A stretch of 64,000 nucleotides of DNA from JAIQET01 sp035542575 (GTDB lineage Bacteria > Acidobacteriota > Terriglobia > Terriglobales > Acidobacteriaceae). Location: NCBI GenBank assembly GCA_035542575.1, contig DATKLE010000031.1, positions 14,475-78,474 on the forward strand, given 5' to 3'. The translations under genes were made by a program, and so were the position numbers. Below are positions 42,359 through 51,666 of the stretch, piece after piece (within the stretch, counting starts at the first letter, position 1; every line of letters starts with the position of its first letter). The notes under the pieces were generated by a model. The model ran no database searches. It was not told where the DNA came from and saw only the letters and a program-made list of their open reading frames with translations.

Positions 42359-43930
42359 ATGGGGGGTGTGCCAGCCGAAACCGACTTTCTGGTGATTGGT
42401 GCAGGCGTCGCCGGGTTGCGGGCCGCCATCGAACTGGCCGCCGCCGGCCGAGTGGTCGTCCTGGCCAAGCGGGAGGTCACGGACTCGGCCACCCACCTCG
42501 CCCAAGGCGGCATCGCCGCCGCGCTCAGCGACGAAGATGAAATCAGCCTCCATCTGCAGGACACGTTGAACGCCGGCGATGGCCTCTGCAACGTGGAGGC
42601 CGCCAAGGTCCTGGTCGGGGAAGGACCCGAGCGCATCGAGGAGCTCATTCAGTGGGGCACCGAGTTCGACCGCCAGGGCACCAAACTGGCATTCACTCGT
42701 GAAGGTGCCCACAGCCGCGATCGCATCCTGCACGCTCACGGCGACTCTACCGGACGCGAAATTCTGCGCGCCCTTTACGCCAAGGCCAAGACCTTAAAGA
42801 GCATTTCGGTGCTCGAATTCGAATTCTCCACTGATCTCGATGGGGTGGGTGACCGGATTTCTGGCGTCCACCTGCTCGGGGACCACGGCGAGCACCAGCA
42901 CATCGCCGCCTCAGCGGTGTTGCTGGCCACGGGCGGCCTGGGACAGCTTTATCGCAACACTACCAATCCTGCTGTCGCCACGGGAGACGGTGTGGCCATG
43001 GCGTACCGCGCGGGAGCGGAAATCAGTGACATGGAGTTTGTCCAGTTCCACCCCACCGCGCTCTACCTGAAGAAAGCTCCACGCTTCCTGCTGTCTGAAG
43101 CCTTGCGCGGGGAAGGCGCCTATCTCCGCAACCTCGAGATGCATCGCTTCATGAGCAAGTATCACCCCATGGGGGAGCTGGCGCCCCGCGATGTCGTGGC
43201 CCGGGCCATCGTTCACGAACTTGAGGTCAGCCGCGCCAAGGACGCGATTGTTTACCTCGACCTTACTCATCTCCATGCGGATCATGTGAAGAAACGTTTC
43301 CCGCGCATCTACGCGACATGCATGCAGTACAACATTGACATCACTACGGATTTGATTCCTATCCGTCCTGCCGCCCACTATGCCATGGGCGGGGTGCGTA
43401 CGGACCTCGACGGCCGGACGAGTGTGCCCGGCCTTTTCGCTGCAGGGGAAGCGGCAGCCACCGGCGTCCACGGCGCCAACCGGCTGGCCAGCAATTCCCT
43501 GCTGGAAGGTCTGGTGTATGGCGCCCGCGCGGGCAAAATCATGCGCGACGAACTCCGCCACTCTCCCGCCCGGCCGGGCAAAAACCAGCGCGCGGCCTTC
43601 TCCAACGGCCCCGTGGATGCCAGCGACGAAGAAACGATCGGTCAGATCCAGGATTTGATGTGGCAGGATGTGGGCATCGTGCGCAACGGAGCTGGCCTGA
43701 GCCGAGCGCTCCAACAACTGGAGGAGGTCGCTCCCCGCATCGCCCGTCCGCACACCCGCCGCGCCTGCGAAGCCCGGAACCTGCATCTTGTGGGCCGGCT
43801 GGTTGCCCGCTGTGCTTTCGCGCGCGAGGAAAGCCGCGGCGCCCACTACCGCACCGACTTCCCGGCCCACAACGATGGCCGCTTCCTCAAGCACTCGATC
43901 ATCCGGGGCGACTCCCTCCGCTTTGCGTAA
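42359..43930 (+). CDS. nadB: L-aspartate oxidase
   Basis: A 523-residue FAD flavoprotein that oxidises aspartate to iminoaspartate, first step of de novo NAD synthesis. It has a dinucleotide-binding start DFLVIGAGVAGLRAAIELA, and ATHLAQGGIAAAL, FTREGAHSRDRILHAHGD, EFVQFHPTALY, RPAAHYAMGGVRTD and GANRLASNSLLEGLVYG (each quoted at most 20 residues). All residues of the substrate site of the succinate-dehydrogenase/aspartate-oxidase family are in place. nadA and nadC are not nearby. A small NTF2-like gene follows 18 nt later. Confidence 0.94.
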   Translation: MGGVPAETDFLVIGAGVAGLRAAIELAAAGRVVVLAKREVTDSATHLAQGGIAAALSDEDEISLHLQDTLNAGDGLCNVEAAKVLVGEGPERIEELIQWGTEFDRQGTKLAFTREGAHSRDRILHAHGDSTGREILRALYAKAKTLKSISVLEFEFSTDLDGVGDRISGVHLLGDHGEHQHIAASAVLLATGGLGQLYRNTTNPAVATGDGVAMAYRAGAEISDMEFVQFHPTALYLKKAPRFLLSEALRGEGAYLRNLEMHRFMSKYHPMGELAPRDVVARAIVHELEVSRAKDAIVYLDLTHLHADHVKKRFPRIYATCMQYNIDITTDLIPIRPAAHYAMGGVRTDLDGRTSVPGLFAAGEAAATGVHGANRLASNSLLEGLVYGARAGKIMRDELRHSPARPGKNQRAAFSNGPVDASDEETIGQIQDLMWQDVGIVRNGAGLSRALQQLEEVAPRIARPHTRRACEARNLHLVGRLVARCAFAREESRGAHYRTDFPAHNDGRFLKHSIIRGDSLRFA

Positions 43931-43948
43931 CCTGACCTGGAGGACCAC

Positions 43949-44374
43949 TTGACTGCCGACGAATCCGCCATACGCGCTGTAGTTGCTGATTTCATCGAGG
44001 CCTATAACCAGGGCGATTGGGACCGCATGCAGCACGTTCTTGCCGACGACGTCGTAGACATGTCAGGCGGATCGGTCACGCGCGTGGGCCAGGCGGCCCG
44101 CGCCTTCTTTCGCTCCCGGGTGGAAGCGGCGCATGCGCGCAACCGCCCCACGCTCAGTGTGACCATCGATGAACTGCAGGTGTGCGGCGACTGGGCTTTC
44201 GATCGTGGCAGCCTGGTAGTTGAACTCAAACCGCGTGATGGAGGAGAAGTAACCCATATTCGGCAGAGATTTCTGGAGATTTGGAAGCGCAATGCTGGCG
44301 GACGCTGGCAGGTTTGCCGGATCATGGACAACGAGGATGGAAGCGGACAGAGCACGGCCGAGTTGCCCCGGTGA
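43949..44374 (+). CDS. SnoaL/DUF4440-like NTF2-fold protein
   Basis: A 141-residue soluble protein with an NTF2-like cone. The N-terminal helix is AIRAVVADFIEAYNQGDWDRM, seen as AIRAVVADFIEAYNQGDWD, followed by LADDVVDM, VTIDELQVCGDWAF and RQRFLEIWKR. Proteins of this type act as isomerases, cyclases or binding proteins; no catalytic residues can be assigned. It starts at a TTG with a strong GGAGG 8 nt upstream and follows nadB by 18 nt, so it is co-transcribed with it. Function unknown. Confidence 0.78.
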   Translation: MTADESAIRAVVADFIEAYNQGDWDRMQHVLADDVVDMSGGSVTRVGQAARAFFRSRVEAAHARNRPTLSVTIDELQVCGDWAFDRGSLVVELKPRDGGEVTHIRQRFLEIWKRNAGGRWQVCRIMDNEDGSGQSTAELPR

Positions 44375-44380
44375 GAGAGA

Positions 44381-45289
44381 TCAGGATTTCTTAGGATGAA
44401 CCACGGACGCGAGCACGGAAATCAGCAGCACCCCCGCCACCGTTCCCAGCGCCACTTCTGTCGGCAGGTGGTAGTAGTGCGACACCAGCATCTTGGCGCC
44501 GACGAAGATCAGGACAATCGAGAGCCCGTAGTGCAGGTAGTGGAACACTTCCATCATGCCGGCCAAGGCGAAGTACATGGAGCGCAAGCCGAGAATCGCG
44601 AATACATTCGACGTGTACACGATGAAGGCATCCAGCGTGATCGCCAGGATTGCGGGGATGGAGTCCACTGCAAACAGCAGATCGGTCGTCTCCACCACCA
44701 GCAGCACGATCAGCAAGGGAGTCGCATACAAGCCGGGGCGGCGCACGAAGAACTTGCCGCCTTCATAGTTCTCGGTGACTGGCATCCAGCGGCGGAACAC
44801 GCGCAGCACTGGATTCTTTTCCGGGTGGATCTCCATTTCCTCCTGGCGGAACAGTTTGATACCGCTGTAGACGAGCAGCGCCCCAAACGCATAGGTGATC
44901 CAGTCGAACCGCCGGATCAGTCCCACCCCCAGCAATATGAAAACCCCGCGCATCACCAGCGCGCCCAGAATTCCCCAGAACAGCACCTGGTGCTGGTGCG
45001 CCGGAGGCACATGGAAATAGCGGAAAATCAAAAGGAAGACGAAGAGATTATCGACACTCAAAGAAAGCTCGATCACGTACCCGGTGACGAATTCGAGCGT
45101 CGGACCGCGTCCGTGCCAGAAGTAAACCAGCACTGCAAAGGCGCCGGCCAGCGCAATCCACATGATGCTCCAGGCTAGTGCCTCGCGAAACTTGACCGTG
45201 TGAGCGCGGCGATGGAATACCCCAAGGTCGAGGACCAGCATCGCCACCACGAACAGGTTGAACAGAATCCAGAAGACTAGTTTGTTCAA
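44381..45289 (-). CDS. TerC/Alx-family integral membrane protein
   Basis: A 302-residue protein with eight or nine membrane helices. The family landmarks are GYVIELSLSVDNLFVFLLIF, quoted as ELSLSVDNLFVFLLIF, and LLVVETTDLLFAVDSIPAIL with its charged in-membrane residues, followed by FAILGLRSMYFAL. Alx and TerC homologues export manganese or calcium and help metallate secreted proteins. No yybP-ykoY riboswitch is seen upstream. The start is a TTG with AGGA 6 nt before it. It is convergent with the NTF2-like gene, with only 6 nt between. Confidence 0.9.
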   Translation of the reverse strand: MNKLVFWILFNLFVVAMLVLDLGVFHRRAHTVKFREALAWSIMWIALAGAFAVLVYFWHGRGPTLEFVTGYVIELSLSVDNLFVFLLIFRYFHVPPAHQHQVLFWGILGALVMRGVFILLGVGLIRRFDWITYAFGALLVYSGIKLFRQEEMEIHPEKNPVLRVFRRWMPVTENYEGGKFFVRRPGLYATPLLIVLLVVETTDLLFAVDSIPAILAITLDAFIVYTSNVFAILGLRSMYFALAGMMEVFHYLHYGLSIVLIFVGAKMLVSHYYHLPTEVALGTVAGVLLISVLASVVHPKKS

Positions 45290-45369
45290 GGGCGTCCTGC
45301 ATCAGACGGTTAATTGTTGCGCAATTCCCACTCCAGCGGTTGTCCAGCCGGCGTGAAGCGTTCGACAGA

Positions 45370-46833
45370 CTATTGCGACCGCCCGCGTTTTCCGGTTTGC
45401 CATTCCGTCCACATGCCGAAGATCTTCAGTTGCTCGTCCAGGCCGGTCTCCCGCAAGGTCTGTTCAATCTCCGCATGCGTCAGCCGCGGACCCAGCCGGT
45501 CTGGCGCGTCGGCGATGGCGAAGCTCACGGCGGCAGCCTCGGCGACATGCTTCTTGAGTTGAGTGAGGTCCACCTTGTCGAATGTGTCTGACATGGCGTG
45601 ATAGTTGATCAGGTAGTTGCCTTCTTCCTGATTGGCCACCAGCGTGGGCACGCCTTCCAGCAGAAAATCAAAATTGTCGGTTCCCCACTCCGCATCGGTG
45701 GTGAGGGCCGTGGCGTTGAACTGCGCCAAGGGAGCCACGAGAGCGGCTGTCGCGGCGATCACGTCCTTTCGCCCGCCCAGCGAAAAGCCCGTCACCCGGC
45801 CAATCCCAGAGTCGAAGATCACAACCCCGGCCACCCGATCGAGCTCGGTCCTGTGCGACACCGTGTAGGCGTGGGAGCCGATCATGCCCTCTTCTTCCCC
45901 GGAGAACAGAATAAACCGGATACTGCGCCGTGGGCGCAGGCCCGAGGCCTTGATGGCGCGCAGGGCATCAATGACCAGCGCCGCATTACAGCCGTTGTCC
46001 AAAGCGCCGGTGCCCAACTCCCACGAATCCAGGTGCGCTCCCAGCACCACGAATTCATCCGGCTTCTCGCTGCCGCGCAGTTCGGCGACCACGTTCTGTG
46101 CCGGGATTGGCCCCCCAATGCGATTGGGAATGCTGAGGTCGGCGTACAATTTCTGCCCCGCAGCCAGCAGCCGCGCCATCCGTCCCGCGTCTTCCCGCGC
46201 CACCAGCACCATGGGAATCCGGTCAATCTCCCCATCGGTCGAGTTGGTGTGCCGGTACAGCAGGTCATGCGGGCGCGTGGACTGGAAGGCGATGGCCAGG
46301 GCGTTTCCCTTCACCGCCCGCTCGATGATCCCTGGCGCATTCAGGTATTCGTCGAACAGGTCTTTCCATTCCTTCATCTCCTCCGAGTGCACCAGCAGGA
46401 TGGCGCCGGCCGTACCTCCCGCGTGGGCAAAGTCCGCCGCGCTGCCCCGGCCCACGTCAACCACCGGGACTCGCTCATGTGCCACCAGGGCAGGGGCCCA
46501 CGCCAGAGAAATCGCCCGTATCTGGAATGCTTCCGGGGCAACCGCGCTCATTGCAGTCGCGCCTTCGGCCCAGGACGAGCGCACCGTGAACTCCTCGGTG
46601 TGGACGCTGTCCGCTCCCGCCGCCTTGAACGCGGCAACACCCCAGTCCACCGCCTTCTGCATGGCCGGTGTACCGGGCACTCGCCCGCCAATCCGGTCCG
46701 TCAACTGCTCAAGATTGTCGTTGAGCGAGGAAGGCTTCAGTGCTTCGGCAATAATGCGGTCGCTGGGTGTCTGCGCGAAAACCGCAGCCGCCAGGCAAAA
46801 GTGGACCAGGACACGCAGCTTGATGGTTGGCAT
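45370..46833 (-). CDS. Secreted M28-family peptidase, carboxypeptidase Q-like
   Basis: A 487-residue zinc peptidase with a signal peptide (1-20, ending VFAQ). A PA-type inserted domain lies at about 110-230. The catalytic domain has the di-zinc ligands in VVLGAHLDSWE and ALDNGCNAALV, the acid/base pair in LFSGEEEGMIGSHAY, and later ligands in IFDSGIG and YHAMSDTFDKVD. It should release amino acids from peptides in the periplasm or outside. The second M28 gene upstream on the same strand (47037) suggests a peptide-use cluster. Confidence 0.88.
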   Translation of the reverse strand: MPTIKLRVLVHFCLAAAVFAQTPSDRIIAEALKPSSLNDNLEQLTDRIGGRVPGTPAMQKAVDWGVAAFKAAGADSVHTEEFTVRSSWAEGATAMSAVAPEAFQIRAISLAWAPALVAHERVPVVDVGRGSAADFAHAGGTAGAILLVHSEEMKEWKDLFDEYLNAPGIIERAVKGNALAIAFQSTRPHDLLYRHTNSTDGEIDRIPMVLVAREDAGRMARLLAAGQKLYADLSIPNRIGGPIPAQNVVAELRGSEKPDEFVVLGAHLDSWELGTGALDNGCNAALVIDALRAIKASGLRPRRSIRFILFSGEEEGMIGSHAYTVSHRTELDRVAGVVIFDSGIGRVTGFSLGGRKDVIAATAALVAPLAQFNATALTTDAEWGTDNFDFLLEGVPTLVANQEEGNYLINYHAMSDTFDKVDLTQLKKHVAEAAAVSFAIADAPDRLGPRLTHAEIEQTLRETGLDEQLKIFGMWTEWQTGKRGRSQ

Positions 46834-46915
46834 ATCGCCGCATTAGAAACGAAAATCGAAAAAAGTGGAAGGGTGGGCCGCAGCGTTGCGCGTTCTACCG
46901 CTTCGTCCGCCTGCC

Positions 46916-46939
46916 GGGCTGCAGGGCTGCAGGGCTGCA
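46916..46939 (+). repeat. Three tandem copies of GGGCTGCA
   Basis: Exact 8-bp copies at 46916, 46924 and 46932, followed by GACCCTGC. It lies in the 200-nt space between the two M28 peptidase genes. Confidence 0.75.
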
Positions 46940-46998
46940 GACCCTGCGTCACACAGCAGGACTTCGGAGCGCAAGAACGTGTTTTCTTGAATTGGACC

Positions 46999-47030
46999 CA
47001 GTTCTCAGTTCCCGGTTTCTCAGTTCTCAG
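46999..47030 (+). repeat. CAGTTCTCAG direct repeat
   Basis: CAGTTCTCAG at 46999-47008 and again at 47021-47030, with CAGTTCCCGG between. The reverse-complement unit (GAACTGAGAACTG) occurs at 34324-34336 in another intergenic space, so this is a second dispersed low-complexity family in the window. Confidence 0.55.
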
Positions 47031-47036
47031 CCCAAG

Positions 47037-48047
47037 CTACTTGATCTTCTCCAGCAGACGTACCGCTTCCAGCGTCACGGTTCCTGCAATCTCCAGGCTC
47101 TTGGGGCTGAGCTTGTCGAGGGTGTCTTGCGGAGTATGGTGAAATACGTTGTTGTAGCCATAGTCCAAGTCAATCAAATCGGCGGATGGCACGCCCCGTT
47201 GCACAAAAGGCAAGTGATCGTCTTCGATGGGAATGGTGCGGGCGAAGAAATGGGACTGGTATCCCAGGTCAGTCGCCGCCTGGTACACCAGGGTCTCGAG
47301 CCAGGGGGTGGAGTTGGTCTCGTGCTCGATGTTGAGGTCGGCGTCGCCAATCATGTCTTCCAGGAGGAAGGCTTTGATGTTCTTGATGGTGCCGTCCTTC
47401 TCCCACTTCTCCGCCAGGTGGCGACTGCCATAGAGGCTGTCCGTCGCGGTCCACTGCTTGACCGCTTCTTCCCCATCGGTCCAGACCAGCCAGATGCTGT
47501 AGCCATCGCGCTTCTTACGGCGCAACTGGTTGGCGAATTCCAGCAGGATGGCCGTCGACGAGCCGCCATCATTGGCTCCAACAAAACCCGTATCGCGCAA
47601 GGGATAGTTCGTATCGTAGTGGCCGGCGATCACGATGATTCCATCCCGCGTCCCAGGGAACTTGGCAATAATATTCCGCACCGGAAACTTGCCTTCCGGC
47701 GTGTCTGCCGTGAACGCGTCGTCTTCTACGAGGTCGCCCTTCAGGTGCGCGTAGATGTAGTCTTCCAGCTTTTTGTGATTGGCGCTCCCGATGGGGCGCG
47801 GTCCGAAGGCCACGATCTCCCGCACGTACTGCATTGCCCGCGCGGAGTTGAACGCGGGAGCGGGCGTGGGCGCCGCAGGGGCTTCCGGCGCTTTTACTTC
47901 GGCCGGAAGCAGCATCGAAGACACCACCGGTTTGGGCGCCGGCGACGACTTCTCCCGGGCGCAGGCCACCAGGGTCAGCCACACCAACAGGCAAACCGCC
48001 GTTATCGTCCGCCACGGATGTCTGGCTTCCGGCTTCGCGTGATTCAT
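47037..48047 (-). CDS. M28-family glutaminyl-peptide cyclotransferase-like lipoprotein
   Basis: A 336-residue protein. The N-terminus ends in LTLVAC (about residue 29), a lipobox, followed by an Ala/Pro linker. The catalytic domain has IVIAGHYDTN, FVGANDGGSST, WTDGEEA, DSLYGSRHLA, EDDHLPFVQRG and FHHTPQDTLDKL. The DGEE...W...DSLYGSRHLA and DDHxPF blocks are specific to glutaminyl cyclases, which form N-terminal pyroglutamate with one zinc. ATG 48047 overlaps the tatC stop by 4 nt; the longer frame continues only inside tatC. Its substrate would be exported peptides or proteins. Confidence 0.87.
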   Translation of the reverse strand: MNHAKPEARHPWRTITAVCLLVWLTLVACAREKSSPAPKPVVSSMLLPAEVKAPEAPAAPTPAPAFNSARAMQYVREIVAFGPRPIGSANHKKLEDYIYAHLKGDLVEDDAFTADTPEGKFPVRNIIAKFPGTRDGIIVIAGHYDTNYPLRDTGFVGANDGGSSTAILLEFANQLRRKKRDGYSIWLVWTDGEEAVKQWTATDSLYGSRHLAEKWEKDGTIKNIKAFLLEDMIGDADLNIEHETNSTPWLETLVYQAATDLGYQSHFFARTIPIEDDHLPFVQRGVPSADLIDLDYGYNNVFHHTPQDTLDKLSPKSLEIAGTVTLEAVRLLEKIK

Positions 48048-48847
48048 TCCGCTTTCCGTTCGCGACGTGCCCGTCGCTGCTTGGGATGCACGATGTAGGC
48101 TACACCGATGCTCAGGACGTACAGCGCAACCATGGGGGCGGCAAAGATGCACATGTTCAGGATATCGGTGGTGGGAGTAATGACGGCCGCGATGATGAAA
48201 ATCACCAGAATGGAATAGCGCAGGTTGCGCCACATCCACCCCGCAGTCACGATGCCCATCAGGGCAAGGAAGAACACCAGGATCGGCAACTCAAAGACAA
48301 TGCCCAGTCCAACAATGATGGTAAGGAAAAGGTCGATGTATTCGCTGATCGTGATCATCGGCTGGAATTGCTTGCCGTAATCGATGAGGAATGTAAGAGC
48401 AGCCGGAAAAACTACCTTGTAGCCAAAGTAACCCCCTGCCAGGAACAGGAGCACGGTCGAGAACATGAACGGCAGCACATAGCGCTTCTCGTGGCGGTAT
48501 AACCCCGGCGAGATGAACATCCAGACCTGGTAGAGCACGACAGGCGAAGCCACAAAGAGGCCGGCCATAAAGGCGATCTTCAGATACAAGTTGAACGGGT
48601 CGGTAGGATTCAGGAACACCAACTGCTGGGTTTTGCCATTCTTTTGCAGGGCCTCCATGACCGGTACCTGCATGACGGCAAAGATCCTTTGAGCATAGCC
48701 CCAACAGATGAGGAACCCGGCCGCCGCTGCGATGAGGGAGTAGATGATCCTGCGGCGCAGTTCCTCAAGATGGTCGAGGAAGCTCATGGCGGGCATCGCC
48801 TCCGGCGACTGCTCGGAAGGAGGTGTTTCCGCGGCAATCTCAGGCAT
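48044..48847 (-). CDS. tatC: Sec-independent protein translocase TatC
   Basis: A 267-residue membrane protein with six helices. TatC landmarks are MSFLDHLEELRRRIIYSL near residue 20, FLNPTDPFNLYLKIAF, VLYQVWMFISPGLYRHEKRY and FELPILVFFLALMGIV. It binds the twin-arginine signal and forms the receptor of the Tat pathway. It overlaps tatA upstream by 8 nt and the cyclotransferase gene downstream by 4 nt. Several Tat-type molybdenum or lipid enzymes could be its clients; none is certain in this window. Confidence 0.95.
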   Translation of the reverse strand: MPEIAAETPPSEQSPEAMPAMSFLDHLEELRRRIIYSLIAAAAGFLICWGYAQRIFAVMQVPVMEALQKNGKTQQLVFLNPTDPFNLYLKIAFMAGLFVASPVVLYQVWMFISPGLYRHEKRYVLPFMFSTVLLFLAGGYFGYKVVFPAALTFLIDYGKQFQPMITISEYIDLFLTIIVGLGIVFELPILVFFLALMGIVTAGWMWRNLRYSILVIFIIAAVITPTTDILNMCIFAAPMVALYVLSIGVAYIVHPKQRRARRERKAE

Positions 48848-49154
48848 CGGGAGCCTTGGCGGCCTGGGGAGGCGTGGCCGGCGGGGAGACCTCGGGCGGG
48901 GGCGTGGGGCTGGCTACCGTGCCGCGTACCGGCTCGGAGGGGGGAAGGATCTGGCGTCGCATCTCAGCCGCGTCCAACTGCCCGATTTCCGACTCGATCT
49001 GCGCCTTAAATTCGTTGCTGGCACGCTTAAATTCGTTCAGCGCCCGGCCTACCTGCCGTCCTATTTCCGGCAACTTCTTGGGTCCAAAGATGATCAGAGC
49101 CATCACAAAAATGAAGATCATCTCTGGCCAACCCAGATTCATACTTGCCATCAT
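48840..49154 (-). CDS. tatA: Twin-arginine translocase TatA/TatB subunit
   Basis: A 104-residue protein with a short membrane helix (GWPEMIFIFVMALIIFGPKKLPEIGR, quoted as PEMIFIFVMALIIFGPKKLP), the FGPKKLP hinge of TatA/B, an amphipathic helix and a Pro-rich tail. The conserved glutamate in the membrane helix (WPEM) is more TatB-like, so it may serve both roles. Three ATGs (49154, 49151, 49142) are possible; none has a clear ribosome-binding site. It is followed by tatC with an 8-nt overlap. Confidence 0.9.
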   Translation of the reverse strand: MMASMNLGWPEMIFIFVMALIIFGPKKLPEIGRQVGRALNEFKRASNEFKAQIESEIGQLDAAEMRRQILPPSEPVRGTVASPTPPPEVSPPATPPQAAKAPDA

Positions 49155-49376
49155 ACTGCTGGCGAGGATTGCCAGCAATCGGCTGGCAACCGGCCCCCCG
49201 CCGGCAAGGTGCGCTTTCAACGCACCGTCCACCTCCGCCGCTGCATCCTAGTAAAGGAGACCGGCATTACCTGGCTGGTTACTTAAGGTGCGGGGAAACC
49301 GGGCGCGTCGCCGGTTTCGAACATGTTATACTGCGCTGGGATGCGGGGCATTTTGTGCCCGAATTGAAGGATATTC

Positions 49377-50975
49377 ATGATGGTGCGTAGTTCTCGTCGC
49401 TCTCTCTTCCTGGTCGTTCTCATTCTTGTCACATGCGGTTTTCTCGGGCTGCTGTTCGGCCAGAAAAGCCCCGCCATCGCCAGCAGTTCCGATGGCGACA
49501 TCCGCGACAGCTTGCGCCAATTCACCTCAATTTATGACGTGGTTGAGCAAAACTACGCCGAACCGGTGAATGCCGACAAGGCCATCTACAACGGGGCCAT
49601 CCCCGGCATGCTGCACGTGCTGGATCCGCACTCCAATTTCTTTGATCCTAAGTCCTATGCGCTGCTGCGCGAAGACCAGCGCGGCAAATACTACGGCGTC
49701 GGCATGACGGTTGGGCCGCGCAACAACAAAGTCATCGTGATAGCGCCCTTTGTGGGCACACCGGCTTATCGCGCCGGCATCCGCCCCGGCGACATCATTG
49801 TCGCAGTGGATGGCAAGCCCACCGACAACATGACCACCTCCGATGTGGCTGATCTGCTGAAAGGTCCGAAGGGCACGACTGTCCACATCACCGTCTTGCG
49901 GGAGGGGGTGGACAAGCCCATCGAGTTCGCCGTAGTGCGCGACGAAATTCCCCGCTACAGCGTGGATTTGCACTTCCTGATCCGGCCTGGGATCGGGTAT
50001 ATGCACATCTCCGGCTTTAATGAGACCACAGAGCACGAAGTCGGCCAGGCGCTCGATGAGATGGGCGATCTCAAGGGCCTGATCCTTGATCTCCGCCAAA
50101 ACCCCGGGGGCTTGCTGAGCGAGGGCGTTGGCGTCGCCGACAAGTTCCTGCGCAAGGGCCAATTGATCGTCTCGCACCACGGCCGCTCTTCTCCGGAGAA
50201 GCGCTACGCCGCCACTCACGGCAACGGGGGCAAGGAGTATCCGCTGGTGGTCCTGGTAAACCGTGGCACGGCTTCGGCGGCGGAAATTGTGGCGGGCGCG
50301 ATTCAGGACCATGATCGCGGCTTGATCGCGGGTGAAACCACCTTTGGCAAAGGCCTGGTGCAGACCGTCTATCCTCTGTCCGAGAACACCGGCCTGGCCT
50401 TGACTACCGCCAAGTACTACACCCCGAGCGGGCGGCTGATTCAACGGGACTACTCCAATGTGTCGCTCTACGACTATTACTTCAATCGCGACACCGAGGA
50501 CAACACTGCTACCCACGAAGTCAAGCTGACCGACAGCGGGCGCACCGTATACGGCGGCGGCGGCATTACACCTGACGTGAAAATCCCGCCGACCAAGAGC
50601 AATCGGTTTCAAGACAGCCTCTTGCAGCATTACGCCTTCTTCAACTTCGCCAAGCGCTACATTCTGAATCATCACCCGACGAAGAGCTTCGAGACCGACG
50701 ACGTTACCCTGCAGGACTTCCGCAAGTTCCTCGACGAGGAGAAGATCCCCTACACCGAGGCGGACTTCGTGGAGAATGACGCCTGGCTGCGCTCCAGCAT
50801 TCGCAGCGAGATTTTCGTCGACGCCTTCGGTCAAGAGGAAGGCCTGAAGGTGAAGGCCGAGAGCGATCCCGAAGTCGTCAAGGCCCTGGAGCTTTTACCC
50901 CAGGCGAAGGCCCTGGCGGACAACGCGCGCCGTATTGTCGCCGAGCGCACTTCCTCGCATAGCCTGAGCCGCTAG
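49377..50975 (+). CDS. ctpA: C-terminal processing protease (S41 family)
   Basis: A 532-residue periplasmic serine protease anchored by an N-terminal helix (about 9-29). A PDZ domain (about 100-185) has GVGMTV and RAGIRPGDIIVAVDGKP. The catalytic dyad is Ser in NRGTASAAEIVAG and Lys in GETTFGKGLVQT. The C-terminal 130 residues are helical and longer than in E. coli or Bacillus CtpA. It trims or degrades envelope proteins. It is divergent from tatA with 222 nt between, and ends at a strong terminator. Confidence 0.93.
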   Translation: MMVRSSRRSLFLVVLILVTCGFLGLLFGQKSPAIASSSDGDIRDSLRQFTSIYDVVEQNYAEPVNADKAIYNGAIPGMLHVLDPHSNFFDPKSYALLREDQRGKYYGVGMTVGPRNNKVIVIAPFVGTPAYRAGIRPGDIIVAVDGKPTDNMTTSDVADLLKGPKGTTVHITVLREGVDKPIEFAVVRDEIPRYSVDLHFLIRPGIGYMHISGFNETTEHEVGQALDEMGDLKGLILDLRQNPGGLLSEGVGVADKFLRKGQLIVSHHGRSSPEKRYAATHGNGGKEYPLVVLVNRGTASAAEIVAGAIQDHDRGLIAGETTFGKGLVQTVYPLSENTGLALTTAKYYTPSGRLIQRDYSNVSLYDYYFNRDTEDNTATHEVKLTDSGRTVYGGGGITPDVKIPPTKSNRFQDSLLQHYAFFNFAKRYILNHHPTKSFETDDVTLQDFRKFLDEEKIPYTEADFVENDAWLRSSIRSEIFVDAFGQEEGLKVKAESDPEVVKALELLPQAKALADNARRIVAERTSSHSLSR

Positions 50976-50997
50976 ACGGAGTTCCAAGTTTCTGCCC

Positions 50998-51022
50998 AAA
51001 GGCCCGACGCGTTCGGGCCTTT
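50998..51022 (+). terminator. Terminator hairpin after ctpA
   Basis: AAAGGCCCGA and TCGGGCCTTT form a perfect 10-bp stem with a CGCGT loop, 23 nt after the ctpA stop. The descending arm ends in TTT followed by GGTTTG, so it can act as an intrinsic terminator, possibly on both strands. Confidence 0.75.
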
Positions 51023-51127
51023 GGTTTGTGGCGCCAGACTTGGTGTTGACCGGGCCTGGTTGCCTCGGCCCGCTCTTCGCCGGGGCTGGCGGTACTGGCT
51101 ACGGCTTTCCCCACTGCCCTATACTCC

Positions 51128-51661
51128 ATGGGCATGGTCACGGGAGTTTGGATCCTGGCCGCAGTCCTGGCCATAACCGCGGGTTGGACCGACTGGCGAT
51201 CTCGCCGTATCCCCAATTGGCTCACAGTCTCCGGGCTGATATTGGGGTTGGCCGTCAGGGCGGTGGCCTTTGGCTGGGCCGGAGCCAAGGACGCGCTGCT
51301 GGGCGCGGGGCTGGGGCTGCTGCTCCTGCTTCCCTTTGTGATGATGCGGGCTCTGGGCGCAGGCGACTGGAAGCTAGCAGGGGCTTTCGGTGCTTTTCTC
51401 GGTCCAGGACCGTTGATCACTGTCCTGTTCGGTACTATCCTCGTGAATGGCCTGATGGCGGCGGTGATGGTGGTCCGCAAGGGCCGGGTGCGGGAGACAT
51501 TACGCAACTTGGCGCTTATGGTGGCTGCTGTGTTCACGTTGCGGATGCCAGGACCTGACCTGACGCTGGACAACCCGGACCTGATCAAGGTTCCGTTTGG
51601 TGTCGCCTTTGCCATCGCAGTGATTCTTTTTATCGGGGGGAAGGTCTGGCAGCTGTATTGA
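51128..51661 (+). CDS. cpaA: CpaA/TadV-type prepilin peptidase
   Basis: A 177-residue membrane aspartic protease of family A24 that cleaves Flp prepilins after glycine. The two catalytic aspartates are in TDWRSRRIPNWLT (first) and ALGAGDWKLAGAFGA (second, the GxGD motif). About five helices are present, without the methyltransferase domain of PilD, as in Tad systems. It leads the cluster of two TadE genes and a TadG gene and overlaps the next gene. Two Flp pilin substrates are encoded 5-6 kb away at 56923 and 57406. Confidence 0.88.
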   Translation: MGMVTGVWILAAVLAITAGWTDWRSRRIPNWLTVSGLILGLAVRAVAFGWAGAKDALLGAGLGLLLLLPFVMMRALGAGDWKLAGAFGAFLGPGPLITVLFGTILVNGLMAAVMVVRKGRVRETLRNLALMVAAVFTLRMPGPDLTLDNPDLIKVPFGVAFAIAVILFIGGKVWQLY

Positions 51662-51666
51662 AGCGT

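Noticed and set aside
45598..47142. 514-residue open frame on the plus strand opposite the M28 peptidase
   Set aside because: Antisense shadow of a clear zinc peptidase gene; it also crosses the repeat-rich spacer.
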